From: Bradyrhizobium sp. YR681
GTDB lineage: Bacteria; Pseudomonadota; Alphaproteobacteria; Rhizobiales; Xanthobacteraceae
Length of the DNA stretch: 33,134 nucleotides
NCBI RefSeq assembly: GCF_000282615.1
Contig: NZ_AKIY01000264.1
Span: 1-33,134, forward strand
Direction of reading: 5' to 3'
Of the stretch, positions 7,743 through 16,545 are shown piece by piece. The notes beneath the pieces are model-generated. The model searched no databases and had not been told where the DNA came from. It saw nothing but the letters and a program-made list of their open reading frames with translations. Each line of letters begins with the position of its first letter. Within the stretch, counting starts at the first letter, position 1. The position numbers and the translations under genes are program-made.

Positions 7743-8048
7743 ATGAAGCTCACATTGTCGAAAGTTGCTTTGATTGCATTCGTTGCGACGACCGCATTCA
7801 GCGCAACCAGCGCCAACGCGGCGCAGTTGCGGACCTATGGCTGCGATGCAGCCTTCTTCGAGGGCTGCGGCATCCTGATCGAAGCACCGCCCCCGCCTGC
7901 CAGAAGCCGCGTCAACCTCACCCACGACACCTCGCCCACCTACATGAAGCAGACCGACCCGCGCTACAGCTCGGCGATGCGTGATGCCGGCGGTGGTGGT
8001 GGTGGCGGCGGAGGTGGTGGCGGTGGCGGTGGCGGCGGTGGCCGCTGA
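7743..8048 (+). CDS. Small secreted protein with poly-glycine C-terminus
   Basis: The 101-residue product has a signal peptide with an ANA-A junction near residue 26. A short mature part contains two cysteines (YGCDAAFFEGCGI) and a proline run, and the protein ends in 18 consecutive glycines plus one arginine (codons 7987-8045). GGAG lies about 8 bases before the ATG. I do not recognise the family. Glycine tracts like this occur in small secreted or wall-associated proteins and are prone to length change. A separate 60-base stretch with no gene lies between it and the GNAT gene. Confidence 0.72.
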   Translation: MKLTLSKVALIAFVATTAFSATSANAAQLRTYGCDAAFFEGCGILIEAPPPPARSRVNLTHDTSPTYMKQTDPRYSSAMRDAGGGGGGGGGGGGGGGGGGR

Positions 8049-8067
8049 GCTCGCACCAGACCTTATC

Positions 8068-8101
8068 GATGATGTCGCCGGAGCAACCCGGCGGCATCAT
8101 T
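8068..8101. terminator. Imperfect hairpin between convergent genes
   Basis: Arms 8068-8081 and 8088-8101 pair at 12 of 14 positions. It lies between the stop of the poly-glycine gene (8048) and the stop of the helicase gene (8124), the usual place for a shared terminator, but no clear T-run is present. Confidence 0.45.
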
Positions 8102-8123
8102 GCCGTGTTTGCCGAACGGCAAT

Positions 8124-10115
8124 TCAGCCCCGATGCTTTTTCTTCTTCGGCTTCTTGCCCGGCCCGCCCTTCGGGGCCCAGGGCGTGACCGACGGCTCGG
8201 CGTGACCCGGCTTGTTCTTGTGCTTCTTTTTCTTTCCGAACGAAGACGCCTCGTCGAAGCTCGGCTTGCGTTCGCCGTGCCCCTTGTCCCGCGGTTTGAA
8301 TTCGCGGGCCTCGCGCGGCCGGTCGTCGCGACGTTCGCGATGACCACCCTCGTCCCTCTCGCGCCTGGGCGCAGGTGACGGCTCTTCCGAGCGCGCCTGC
8401 TGCTGCGGCGCGCCCGCCATCGGCTCGAGGCGGATATTGTCTTCCTTGTCCGGACGCTTGATCTTCGCCGCGAAAGATTCCGCGACCCGCTCGGAAATCT
8501 CGAACTCGGTCGTGGTGTCCATGATCTTGATGGCGCCGATATCGCCCTTGTCGATGCCGCCGCGACGGCAGATCATCGGCAACAGCCAACGCGCTTCCGC
8601 GTTCTTCTTCCGTCCGATGTTGGCCCGGAACCAGACGCTGCCGTCCGCCATGCCATGTTTCGACGACGATTTTCCGGACTTTGGTCGAGGCCTTTCGGGG
8701 CGATCATCGCTGCGCGAATTGCGGGCATCGTCGCGCGGCATCCGATCGTCGCGCGACGCGCGGACATTGTCACGACCGCGATCGTCGCGCGGCCGGCTCG
8801 ATCGCTCGCCGGGATCGATGATGTCTTCGGGCGACGGCAACCGCGCTCGATAGAGTCGCGCGAGTGCGGCTGCGATATCCTCGGCCGACCGCTCCGCCAG
8901 CAAGGCTTGCGCCAGCGCAAGATCGTCGGGCGTGGTCTCCTCGGTGAACAGCACGTCCTTCATGCGGTCGTGATCGAGCTTGCGGATCTCCTCGGCCTGC
9001 GGCGCCGTGCCCCAGTTTGCGTCGACGCCGGCGAGATTGAGCAGCATTTCCGCGCGCCGCCGCCTGATAGGCGGCACCAGCAGGACGCTCGTCCCCTTGC
9101 GGCCCGCGCGCCCGGTGCGGCCCGAGCGATGCTGCATGACCTCGGCGTCGTTGGGCAGATCGGCGTGGATAACGAGGTCGAGGCTCGGCAGATCGATGCC
9201 GCGGGCGGCGACGTCGGTCGCGACGCAGACGCGCGCGCGCCCGTCACGCAGCGACTGCAGCGCCGTGGTTCGCTCGTTCTGCGTCAATTCGCCTGACAGC
9301 GCGACCACGGAGAAGCCGCGTTCCAGCAGCGCCGCCTGCAAATGCCTGACGTGATCGCGCGTGCTGCAGAACACCAGCGCGCTCGGCGCCTCGTAGAAGC
9401 GCAGCACGTTGACAACCGCGTGCTCGGCATCGGCGGGCGCGATCCGGATGGCGCGATACTCGATGTCGGCGTGACCGCCTTCATCGCCGGCGACCTCGAT
9501 GCGGAACGCCTGCTGCTGATATTGCTTTGCCAGCGCGACGATGCCGCGCGGAAAGGTCGCCGAGAACAGCAAGGTGCGACGCGTCTCCGGCGTGGTCTTG
9601 AGGATGAATTCCATGTCCTCGCGAAAGCCGAGATTGAGCATCTCGTCGGCCTCGTCGAGGACGACGACCTTCAATTCCGAAATGTCGAGGCGATTGCGGC
9701 GCAAATGGTCGCATAAGCGGCCGGGCGTGCCGACGACGATGTGCGCGCCGGCTGCAAGCTCGCGCTGCTCGCGACGCGGATCCATGCCGCCGACGCAGGA
9801 GACCACGCGCCCATCCGCGTACTGGTAAATCCAGGCCAGTTCGCGCTGGACCTGCAAGGCAAGCTCGCGGGTCGGCGCCACGATCAGGGCGAGCGGTGCG
9901 CCAGCCCGTTCAAATCGCTCGGCGTCGCCAAGCAGGTCCTTGGCCATGGCCAGCCCGTAGGCCAAGGTCTTGCCGGAGCCGGTCTGGGCCGAAACCAGGA
10001 GGTCGCGGTCTGCGGCCTCGTCGGCGAGCACGGCGAGCTGGACGGGGGTCGGACGGTCGTAGTTGCGCTCGGCCAAAGCTCGGGCGAGCGGCGGACTCAT
10101 GGTCGGGAATGACAC
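8124..10115 (-). CDS. DEAD-box RNA helicase with DbpA-type RNA-binding domain
   Basis: The 663-residue protein is an ATP-dependent RNA helicase, probably for ribosome assembly or cold-shock mRNA handling like CsdA/DeaD. Motifs in order: PTPVQ (22-26), Walker A AQTGSGKT (43-50), PTRELA (81-86), TPGR (130-133), DEAD (154-157), SAT (185-187), then ATDVAARGID and HRSGRTGR. A charged Arg/Asp-rich linker precedes a DbpA-like RNA-binding domain (starting WFRANIGRK), and the tail is Lys-rich. I place the start at a GTG at 10115, with AAGG 8 bases upstream; a GTG at 10142 adds nine residues and an ATG at 10100 is later. Confidence 0.9.
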   Translation of the reverse strand: MSFPTMSPPLARALAERNYDRPTPVQLAVLADEAADRDLLVSAQTGSGKTLAYGLAMAKDLLGDAERFERAGAPLALIVAPTRELALQVQRELAWIYQYADGRVVSCVGGMDPRREQRELAAGAHIVVGTPGRLCDHLRRNRLDISELKVVVLDEADEMLNLGFREDMEFILKTTPETRRTLLFSATFPRGIVALAKQYQQQAFRIEVAGDEGGHADIEYRAIRIAPADAEHAVVNVLRFYEAPSALVFCSTRDHVRHLQAALLERGFSVVALSGELTQNERTTALQSLRDGRARVCVATDVAARGIDLPSLDLVIHADLPNDAEVMQHRSGRTGRAGRKGTSVLLVPPIRRRRAEMLLNLAGVDANWGTAPQAEEIRKLDHDRMKDVLFTEETTPDDLALAQALLAERSAEDIAAALARLYRARLPSPEDIIDPGERSSRPRDDRGRDNVRASRDDRMPRDDARNSRSDDRPERPRPKSGKSSSKHGMADGSVWFRANIGRKKNAEARWLLPMICRRGGIDKGDIGAIKIMDTTTEFEISERVAESFAAKIKRPDKEDNIRLEPMAGAPQQQARSEEPSPAPRRERDEGGHRERRDDRPREAREFKPRDKGHGERKPSFDEASSFGKKKKHKNKPGHAEPSVTPWAPKGGPGKKPKKKKHRG

Positions 10116-10442
10116 GGGATAAACCTTGGTTGGTCCAGGCACGGAACGTCGAGCCGCGCGACCTGAAGCTGCGTAGGCGGCAAATGGTCCGGCCGCACGC
10201 GTGGTGATTTGATTTGCACGCTCTTTACGCCAAGCGCGGGCAAATCACCATGCCTATGACGCATGGCTTTGGCGACATCGCGAATAAGCTTACCGGCCGC
10301 CCGACCCACTACATCCAGCGTTTTCGGGCCGTTTTGCTGCATATAGTGAGATTTGCGCCGAAGCGGGGGATTTCGTGCCCCTTGCCGCGCCCGCAATTCG
10401 ATCCCAAATCGAGCCTCGCGAGAGAGCAGAAACGGGGAAAAC
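10116..10442. other. Intergenic region upstream of helicase and cupin genes
   Basis: No gene is seen here. The divergent promoters of the helicase (minus) and cupin (plus) lie inside. Two inverted repeats are visible: 10203-10211 with 10241-10249 (9-base perfect arms, 29-base spacer) and 10248-10253 with 10261-10266. On the minus strand they would sit in or before the helicase 5' leader. Confidence 0.5.
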
Positions 10443-10796
10443 ATGGCTGACAGCATATCGCTTGCCGACAAGCTCGCGACCTTCCAGGACTTCTGGTCTC
10501 CGCGCACGATCACGACCTTCAACGATTGCGACGTGATGGTGGTAAAGGTGAAGGGCGAGTTCAGCTGGCACAAGCATGACGACACCGACGATTTCTTCCT
10601 CGTCCTGAAGGGCCATCTGGACATCGAATTGCGGGACCGCATTGTGACGCTCGGCCCGGGCGAGCTCTACGTCGTGCCCAGAGGGGTCGAGCATCGGCCG
10701 GTGGCGCGCGAGGAGGTTCACCTCATGCTGATCGAGCCGACCGGCACGCCGAACACGGGCGACAAGGCCACCGCCGCGGCGCGCAAGCTCGCATAG
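10443..10796 (+). CDS. Cupin domain protein
   Basis: This 117-residue protein is a single cupin barrel. Motif 1 reads HKHDDTDDFFLVLKG (metal-binding His pair, with Asp in the usual Glu position), and motif 2 is PGELYVVPRGVEHRP. Such small cupins bind a metal and act as sugar-modifying, dioxygenase or sensor proteins; the role is not predictable here. The start at 10443 has a purine-rich stretch before it. Longer upstream GTG starts in the same frame show no family similarity. It is convergent with the VOC gene. Confidence 0.85.
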   Translation: MADSISLADKLATFQDFWSPRTITTFNDCDVMVVKVKGEFSWHKHDDTDDFFLVLKGHLDIELRDRIVTLGPGELYVVPRGVEHRPVAREEVHLMLIEPTGTPNTGDKATAAARKLA

Positions 10797-10797
10797 A

Positions 10798-11232
10798 TCA
10801 GATTTCCGCGTAGACCTCCAGCAGATTGCCGTCGGGGTCGCGGAAGAACAGTGTGCGATGCCCGAAGGACTGGTTCGTCGGCGGCGAGAGCAGCGCCACG
10901 CCCCGACGCAGGAGCTCATCAGCGCATGCATCGACTTCGGCCGCGGATACCTTGAAGGCCAGTTGCAGCGAGGCGCTGCCCGCGGGCGTCGGCGCATCCG
11001 CCGCGGTCCGGCTCGGCTTCGCCAGGGCCAGCGTATTGCTGCCGAGGCCGTACTCGATCCAGTTCGGCGAGAGCTCCCGCAGCAGGGATAAGGCGAGCAC
11101 GTCCTCGTAGAAGCGGCGCATCGCGGCCATGTCGCGCACGAAGATGACGGTGTAGTCGATCGCGCGGATGGCACGGAAGGGGGAATGCGGGTTCGGTTCG
11201 GATGTTTTTTCGTCTGTCATCTCGTCGTTCAT
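10798..11232 (-). CDS. VOC family (glyoxalase/bleomycin-type) protein
   Basis: This 144-residue protein shows a typical VOC pattern: IDYTVIFVRDMAAMRRFYEDVLAL at the N-terminal beta-alpha-beta unit, a central repeat, and FFRDPDGNLLEVY at the C-terminus. The Glu in LLEV is a usual metal ligand. It could be a glyoxalase, dioxygenase or resistance protein. The first ATG gives an acidic N-terminal extension; an ATG four codons later is also possible. Its stop lies one base after the cupin stop on the opposite strand. A palindromic repeat follows upstream. Confidence 0.88.
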   Translation of the reverse strand: MNDEMTDEKTSEPNPHSPFRAIRAIDYTVIFVRDMAAMRRFYEDVLALSLLRELSPNWIEYGLGSNTLALAKPSRTAADAPTPAGSASLQLAFKVSAAEVDACADELLRRGVALLSPPTNQSFGHRTLFFRDPDGNLLEVYAEI

Positions 11233-11247
11233 TCCAAATGCCTACTT

Positions 11248-11324
11248 GTAGCCCGTATGGAGCGAAGCGGAATACGGAGCCTCGGGCACGAATCCCGGAT
11301 TACGCTTCGCTCCATCCGGGCTAC
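11248..11324. repeat. Imperfect palindromic intergenic repeat
   Basis: Arms 11248-11277 and 11294-11324 are imperfect complements, carrying GTAGCCCG at one end and CGGGCTAC at the other. The same end motifs occur in the element at 13063-13131. It fills the gap between the VOC gene and the DUF5680-like gene. Confidence 0.75.
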
Positions 11325-11331
11325 GGATCAT

Positions 11332-11814
11332 TTATCGCAGCAATCCGCCACTATAGCGCAGCTCATACAGCAGTGTGCCACCCTGCCGCGCAATCGTCTC
11401 GACACCGTGAAAACGATCGAGCGAGCCCTCCACCTCGTTGCGGTAGATCATGCCCGCCTGCTCGAACAGCCGCGGTCCGCGATAGGGCTCCTCGGCGCGC
11501 ACGCCCAGCAGCGCCTGGCGCAGGAATTTGTAGATCGCGAGGAAGGTGTCGCGGTCCGTGATGTCTGCGCGGGCGCCGCCGCTGTAGCTCATCGACCAGA
11601 CGACACGGTCGTCCCGCGACACGGTCTCCTGGCCGACGAAAAATCCCATCCCGAAATAGATGTCGCGATAGGCGTAAGGCGGCGCACGATGCTCGAGCTG
11701 CTTCGAGCCGGCGAGCAGCGGCGTGGCCACCGTGGCATCGTCGTCGAGGCCGGCATAGGTGCGCCGCTTGGCTTCGACCAGGAACGTCGCGAGATCGTGC
11801 GGGATCGACACCAT
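11332..11814 (-). CDS. DUF5680-like protein
   Basis: The 160-residue product resembles the DUF5680 family as I remember it: an N-terminal LATFLVEAKRRTYA helix, then a GSKQLE motif, YAYRDIYFGMGFFVGQE and WSMSYSGG. Function is unknown. There is no signal peptide or membrane segment. The start ATG at 11814 is 3 bases after the stop of the alcohol dehydrogenase gene, so it is the second gene of that operon. The family assignment rests on recall. Confidence 0.65.
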   Translation of the reverse strand: MVSIPHDLATFLVEAKRRTYAGLDDDATVATPLLAGSKQLEHRAPPYAYRDIYFGMGFFVGQETVSRDDRVVWSMSYSGGARADITDRDTFLAIYKFLRQALLGVRAEEPYRGPRLFEQAGMIYRNEVEGSLDRFHGVETIARQGGTLLYELRYSGGLLR

Positions 11815-11817
11815 CGG

Positions 11818-12969
11818 CTAGACCACCAGCTCCGGCCAGGGCACGATGGTCGACTTCACCGTCTTCATCGCCATCGCATCCTTCACCGCCTGCGCGACGC
11901 CAGCTTCCGTGAACGGGTAGATCGTCTGCATCTTCAGCCAGGGATATTTGCCCGCCGTGCGGTAGAGCATGTCGACGCCGAGCGGCAGGTCGTTGCCGGT
12001 AAAACCCCAGGAGCCCAGCACGTTGAGGTCCTTGGTGCAGATGCGGTGCCAGGAGGTGTCGATCGAGCCGGCATCGGTGAACTGGCCCATCTCGACATAG
12101 GTGCCGCCATCACGCAGCATCTCGATGCCTTCGGGGCCGGCTGAGGGGTGGCCCGAGCAATCCATCACCAGATCGGCGCCGAATCCGCCGACGATCTCGC
12201 GCACGCGCGCGATACGCTCCTGCGGCGATTTCAGCTCCTCGATGTTGACCGTCGCCTCCGCGCCGAATTCGCGGGCGAGCTTGAGCCGCGGCTCCTCCGG
12301 CGCGCCGACGCAGATGACGCGCCCTGCCCCCATCTCCTTTGCGGCCGCGACCGCGAGAATGCCGATCGGGCCGGAGCCCTGGATCACCACCGTATCGCCC
12401 CATGAAAACCCGCCGGCACGGCTCGCGCGGTTGAAGGCGCGGATGCAGGAGGTCAGCGGCTCCGACAGCGCACCGAGCCGCAGCGACATGTCGTCGGGCA
12501 GCTTGTAGATCTTGGTGCCCGGCAGCATGTCGAGATCGACATAGACATATTCGGCCCAGCCGCCCCACATGTGCGGCGCCTTGTCGAAGCCGAGATAGCG
12601 GCCGTAATAGACCGGCGTCAGGCATTTGTTGGCGGTCTGCGGATAGTGGATGCAGTAATAGCAGCGGCCGCACGGCATCAGCGGGGGGATCATCACTTTG
12701 GAGCCGACCTTCAGCGGCTTGCTCATGAAGTCTTCGGTGAATTCGTCCCCACATTCGACGATGACACCGCCGAGCTCGTGGCCGAGCGTGAACGGCCAGG
12801 GCAGCGGCTTCGGCCAATGACCTTTCAGGATATGCACATCGGTGCCGCAGACCCCGCAGGCACCGATCTTGATCAGCGCAGCCTTGCGGCCGACCTTCGG
12901 CCACGGCACGGTCTTGATGACGGGCTCGGAGCCCGGCCCTGCGTGGGTGCAGACGCGAATCTGTTCCAT
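11818..12969 (-). CDS. Zinc-dependent alcohol dehydrogenase (MDR superfamily)
   Basis: This 383-residue protein belongs to the medium-chain dehydrogenases, which oxidise alcohols or reduce carbonyls with NAD(P). The catalytic zinc ligands are visible in CGTD (Cys41) and GHE (64-65). The structural zinc lobe has four cysteines at about 100, 103, 106 and 116. A Rossmann glycine motif GSGPIG lies near residue 200. Length is normal. The substrate is not clear. The DUF5680-like gene follows with a 3-base gap. The gene starts within 100 bases of the palindromic repeat at 13063-13131, which is upstream of it. Confidence 0.92.
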   Translation of the reverse strand: MEQIRVCTHAGPGSEPVIKTVPWPKVGRKAALIKIGACGVCGTDVHILKGHWPKPLPWPFTLGHELGGVIVECGDEFTEDFMSKPLKVGSKVMIPPLMPCGRCYYCIHYPQTANKCLTPVYYGRYLGFDKAPHMWGGWAEYVYVDLDMLPGTKIYKLPDDMSLRLGALSEPLTSCIRAFNRASRAGGFSWGDTVVIQGSGPIGILAVAAAKEMGAGRVICVGAPEEPRLKLAREFGAEATVNIEELKSPQERIARVREIVGGFGADLVMDCSGHPSAGPEGIEMLRDGGTYVEMGQFTDAGSIDTSWHRICTKDLNVLGSWGFTGNDLPLGVDMLYRTAGKYPWLKMQTIYPFTEAGVAQAVKDAMAMKTVKSTIVPWPELVV

Positions 12970-13062
12970 GGATGAGTCCTCGATGCCCGTCTGTTATGAT
13001 TGATTGGTGCGGGCGTAGGGCAAAGCGTATGTGAGACGCGCGGTCGTGCCAAGGTGGCAGTC

Positions 13063-13131
13063 GTAGCCCGGATGAGCGTAGCGACATGCGGGGGCAGTGG
13101 TCCCGGATATCGCTTCGCTCATCCGGGCTAC
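13063..13131. repeat. Palindromic intergenic repeat
   Basis: Left arm from 13063 (GTAGCCCGGATGAGCG) and right arm ending at 13131 (CGCTCATCCGGGCTAC) are complementary at their outer 16 bases. It belongs to the same group as 11248-11324. It lies between the divergent alcohol dehydrogenase and first MFS gene. Confidence 0.8.
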
Positions 13132-13245
13132 GGGACGACCACGACCACCGACGTCATGCATGGCAGATGTCCAAGCACACCCAAGTGTCTTGAGCACTCG
13201 CCGGCGACCGTGTAGGCACGGCTCAAGTCCCACCCTGGTGCCCGC

Positions 13246-14493
13246 TTGAACCCCCATCCGCAAAATCCCGTCGCCTCATCCGGCTCGTTCGCGGCGATGA
13301 AGTCAGTGCCCTATCGGCTCCAGTTCATCGCCTATGTGCTGGCGATGATGGCCGACAATATCGAGCATGTGATCAGCTATTGGGTGGTGTTCCAGAAATT
13401 CCATTCGCCGACGCTGGGCGGTTTTGCCGTGCTGTCGCACTGGCTGCCGTTCCTGCTGTTCTCGGTCGCCGTCGGCGGGCTCGCCGACCGGTTCGATCCG
13501 CGCCGCATCATCCAGTGCGGTATGCTGCTGTTCATCATCGCCTCCGCCGGATGGGGCTTCTTCTTCATCACCGACACCATCGAGATGTGGCACGCGATGC
13601 TGCTGCTGGTGATCCATGGCTGCGCCGGTGTGCTGTGGCAGACGCCGAACCAGCTGCTGCTCTACGACCTCGTCGGGCCCGCCGATCTGCCGAGCGCCGT
13701 GCGGCTCAACGCGATGGCACGCTATCTCGGCATTCTGGTCGGGCCCGCGGTCGGCGGAATCATCATGCTGACGCTCGGCACCTCGCACGGCATCATCTTC
13801 AACACGCTGTTCTACCTGCCGATGCTGCTGTGGCTGTTCTGGGCGCCGGTGCGCGACAAGAGCATTGCGGTGCGGCGCTTCGCCATGCGCGGCTTCGGGG
13901 ACATCCTGCTGACGATGCGCGCGATCGGCACCCAGCCGGTGCTGACGGCGATGACCTGGCTTGCCGGCCTCACCTCCTTCATGATCGGCAACGCCTATCA
14001 CGCGCAGATGCCGGGCTTTGCCGGCGATCTCGGCCATGGCGATCCCGGCGTCTCCTACAGCGTGCTGCTGGCGGCGGATGCCGGCGGCGCGCTGCTCGCC
14101 GGCATCGCGCTGGAATCCTGGGGCCGGCTGAAGGGCACGCCGCGTACCGCGATCCTGCTCGCGGTGTTCTGGAGCGTGGCGCTGCTCGGCTTTGCTTCGG
14201 TGCGGATCTATCCGGTCGCGATCGTGCTGCTGTTCCTTGCCGGCTTCTTCGAGCTGTCGTTCAACACCATGGCGCAGGCGCTGGTGCAATTGAACGCCCC
14301 GTCCGACATTCGCGGCCGGGTCGTCGGGCTCTACAACATGGCCGGGCTCGGGATGCGGGCCTTCAGCGGCATCACCGTCGGACTGTTCGGCGCGGCGATC
14401 GGCATTCACTGGTCGCTCGGGCTCTCAGCCGCGGTGCTGCTGGCGCTGCTGTGCTTGCTCTATCAGCGGGCAGCGAAGACGGCGACCGGTTGA
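13246..14493 (+). CDS. MFS transporter
   Basis: This 415-residue protein has about 12 hydrophobic segments and is an MFS exporter by pattern. The inter-helix motif GGLADRFDPRRI near the second helix matches the conserved loop 2-3 signature. It most resembles the drug/siderophore exporter class (MFS_3-like). The annotated start is a TTG at 13246; an ATG at 13297 (MKSVPYR) is an alternative, and neither has a clear ribosome site. The next MFS gene follows after 51 bases in the same direction, so the two may be co-transcribed. Substrate is unknown. Confidence 0.85.
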   Translation: MNPHPQNPVASSGSFAAMKSVPYRLQFIAYVLAMMADNIEHVISYWVVFQKFHSPTLGGFAVLSHWLPFLLFSVAVGGLADRFDPRRIIQCGMLLFIIASAGWGFFFITDTIEMWHAMLLLVIHGCAGVLWQTPNQLLLYDLVGPADLPSAVRLNAMARYLGILVGPAVGGIIMLTLGTSHGIIFNTLFYLPMLLWLFWAPVRDKSIAVRRFAMRGFGDILLTMRAIGTQPVLTAMTWLAGLTSFMIGNAYHAQMPGFAGDLGHGDPGVSYSVLLAADAGGALLAGIALESWGRLKGTPRTAILLAVFWSVALLGFASVRIYPVAIVLLFLAGFFELSFNTMAQALVQLNAPSDIRGRVVGLYNMAGLGMRAFSGITVGLFGAAIGIHWSLGLSAAVLLALLCLLYQRAAKTATG

Positions 14494-14544
14494 CTCTCGT
14501 CGCGCTCCACCGCAACCTCGCGCGAAGGTTGGGGAGATGAGGCG

Positions 14545-15627
14545 TTGCGCAATCGCTGGGGCATTCTTGCGATCCTGTTCGTCGTGCGTCTCACCATCGC
14601 ATTCCAGTTCCAGAGCGTGGCCGCGGTCGCGCCGCTGCTGCAGCAGAGCTTTGGCGTCGGGCTTGCCGATATCGGCATCCTGATCGGGCTTTACTTCACA
14701 CCGGGCGTCGTGCTGGCGCTGCCGGGCGGCGCGATCGGCCGGACGCTCGGCGACAAGCCCACCACCATCGTTGCGCTGCTGCTGATGACGGCCGGCAGCC
14801 TCGTCATGGCCATGACCGATATCTGGGGCTGGCAGATGGCGGGCCGGCTCACCTCCGGCGCCGGCGGTGTGCTGCTGACGGTGCAGCTCACCAAGATGGG
14901 CACCGACTGGTTCGCCGGGAAGGAGATCGCAACCGCGATGGCGATCTTCGTCAACTCCTGGCCGGCGGGCGTTGCGATCTCGCTGCTGGTGCTGCCGGCG
15001 ATCGGCACTGCCTATGGCGCGGGCGCGGTGTTCCTGTCGGCCGGCGCGCTGACCGCGATCGGCATCGGCTTGATCCTGTTCTATCAGCCGCCGCCGGGCG
15101 CGACGGCAGGCGCCGCCGGCTCAGGCCGGCTCGATCCCGTGGCGCTGCTGGCGGTGATTGTCGCTGGCGCGATCTGGGGTCTCTACAATGTCGGCTTCGC
15201 GATGATCTTCTCGTTCGGCCCCTCCCTGCTGGTCGAGCGCGGCTGGAGCATCGCCGCGGCGGGCTCGGCGATCAGCGTCGTGATGTGGCTGTCGGTGATC
15301 TCGGTCCCATCAGGCGGCTATCTGGCTGATCGCGGCAAGCCGCTTGTCCTGACGATCGCTGCCAGCCTCGCCGTCGCCGGTTTGCTGGCCTGGCTGAGCC
15401 GGTCCGACGCCGTGATCACGATCCTCGTCCTGATCGGCCTGGTCGGGGGCTTCCCGGCCGGTCCGATCATGAGTCTCGCCTCACGCGTGCTCGTCCCGGA
15501 GACGAGAGCGATCGGCATGGGCGTGTTCTACACTCTCTTCTATGCTGCGATGATGGCAGGACCGGCGGTCGCCGGCCGGCTCGCCAAGTCGGCCGGGACC
15601 GCGCCGCGCTCGACCTCGGCGCGCTGA
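14545..15627 (+). CDS. MFS transporter, C-terminus lost by frameshift
   Basis: This 360-residue protein resembles CynX/NimT-type MFS transporters. About 11 helices are visible, and the sequence then ends in a non-hydrophobic tail (GTAPRSTSAR). The final helix is present in a different frame directly downstream: from about 15606 the reading ALDLGALTVLACPLLMWLF continues to a TAA at 15702-15704. A single missing base near 15601-15605 explains this. It may be a real mutation or a sequencing error. The start is a TTG chosen because GGGGAG at 14531-14536 lies 8 bases upstream. Confidence 0.85.
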   Translation: MRNRWGILAILFVVRLTIAFQFQSVAAVAPLLQQSFGVGLADIGILIGLYFTPGVVLALPGGAIGRTLGDKPTTIVALLLMTAGSLVMAMTDIWGWQMAGRLTSGAGGVLLTVQLTKMGTDWFAGKEIATAMAIFVNSWPAGVAISLLVLPAIGTAYGAGAVFLSAGALTAIGIGLILFYQPPPGATAGAAGSGRLDPVALLAVIVAGAIWGLYNVGFAMIFSFGPSLLVERGWSIAAAGSAISVVMWLSVISVPSGGYLADRGKPLVLTIAASLAVAGLLAWLSRSDAVITILVLIGLVGGFPAGPIMSLASRVLVPETRAIGMGVFYTLFYAAMMAGPAVAGRLAKSAGTAPRSTSAR

Positions 15628-15772
15628 CGGTGCTGGCCTGCCCGCTCCTGATGTGGCTTTTTGAACGCATTGTGTCTGTCCGTGATCGACGCCCGCAATC
15701 CTAACGCGGCATTAACCCTATGCACCTTAGGGTCGTCCCGGACTCCGCCAGGCGGGGGGTCGGGTTGTGAAA

Positions 15773-16384
15773 ATGGCGTTGGCGAACAAAAAATTTCTTC
15801 CGGCCGCCGAGGAACGTCGGCGTTTCCAGCGGGTGAAGGTGCACCTGCTCGGCCGCTACATGCTGCCGGACCGCCGGGAATTCCCCTGCCAGGTGATCAA
15901 CATGTCGCCGGGGGGCCTTGCCTTGCTCGCTCCCGGCATCGGCAATGTCGGCGACCGCGTGGTCGCCTATCTCGACCATATCGGCCGCGTCGAGGGCAAG
16001 ATCACCCGCATCATCGACAATGGCTTTGCCATGACGATCGGGGCGACGCCCAGGAAGCGTGACAAGCTCGCGGCACAGCTGACCTGGCTCGCCAACCGCG
16101 ACATCCTCAATCTGCCGGAAGATCGCCGCCACGACCGTATCGTGCCGCGCAATCCGATCGCGGTGCTGACGCTCGAGGACGGCACCAAGATGACCTGCCG
16201 CATCATCGACCTTTCCTTGTCCGGTGCCGCCATTGCCGCCGAGAACCGCCCGCCGCTGAAATCGACGGTTCTGCTCGGACGCGTCCAGGGCCGCGTGGTC
16301 CGAAACCTCGAAGACGGCTTCGCGCTGGAGTTCGTTCACGCGCAGCCGATCGAGACACTCGAAGAGAGCGTTACCGCGCGGTAA
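15773..16384 (+). CDS. Tandem PilZ-domain protein
   Basis: The 203-residue protein has two PilZ-like domains. The first has RRRFQRV (about 16-22) and NMSPGGLAL; the second has RHDRIVPRN and DLSLSGAAI. These R-x-x-x-R and D/N-x-S-x-x-G patterns are the c-di-GMP-binding signature. It probably acts as a c-di-GMP effector or as a degenerate pair, since the second R-motif is not perfect. Start choice is between ATG 15773 and a GTG two codons earlier. A strong hairpin terminator follows at 16423. Confidence 0.85.
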   Translation: MALANKKFLPAAEERRRFQRVKVHLLGRYMLPDRREFPCQVINMSPGGLALLAPGIGNVGDRVVAYLDHIGRVEGKITRIIDNGFAMTIGATPRKRDKLAAQLTWLANRDILNLPEDRRHDRIVPRNPIAVLTLEDGTKMTCRIIDLSLSGAAIAAENRPPLKSTVLLGRVQGRVVRNLEDGFALEFVHAQPIETLEESVTAR

Positions 16385-16422
16385 AGCGAAACAGCGCCAA
16401 AACCGGCCTTTTTCCATCCCTG

Positions 16423-16456
16423 AAGGCGGCCTCCGCGATGCGGACGCCGCCTTTTT
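16423..16456 (+). terminator. Rho-independent terminator after the PilZ gene
   Basis: Left arm 16423-16430 pairs with 16446-16453, and inner arms 16432-16436 and 16440-16444 extend the stem around a 3-base loop. A T-run at 16452-16456 follows. It lies 38 bases beyond the PilZ stop. Confidence 0.85.
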
Positions 16457-16545
16457 CGCGTCTGGCGACGCATCCGCGCGGGTTAACGCGCGGCCTCTGC
16501 GCTCATGGAAACGGCGGTTCCGCCAGCGTTTCCGCGTTAATTCCT

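Noticed and set aside
13303..14409. Minus-strand ORF of 368 codons
   Set aside because: Exact shadow of the first MFS transporter; very rich in Gln, Arg, His and Asp with no plausible domain.
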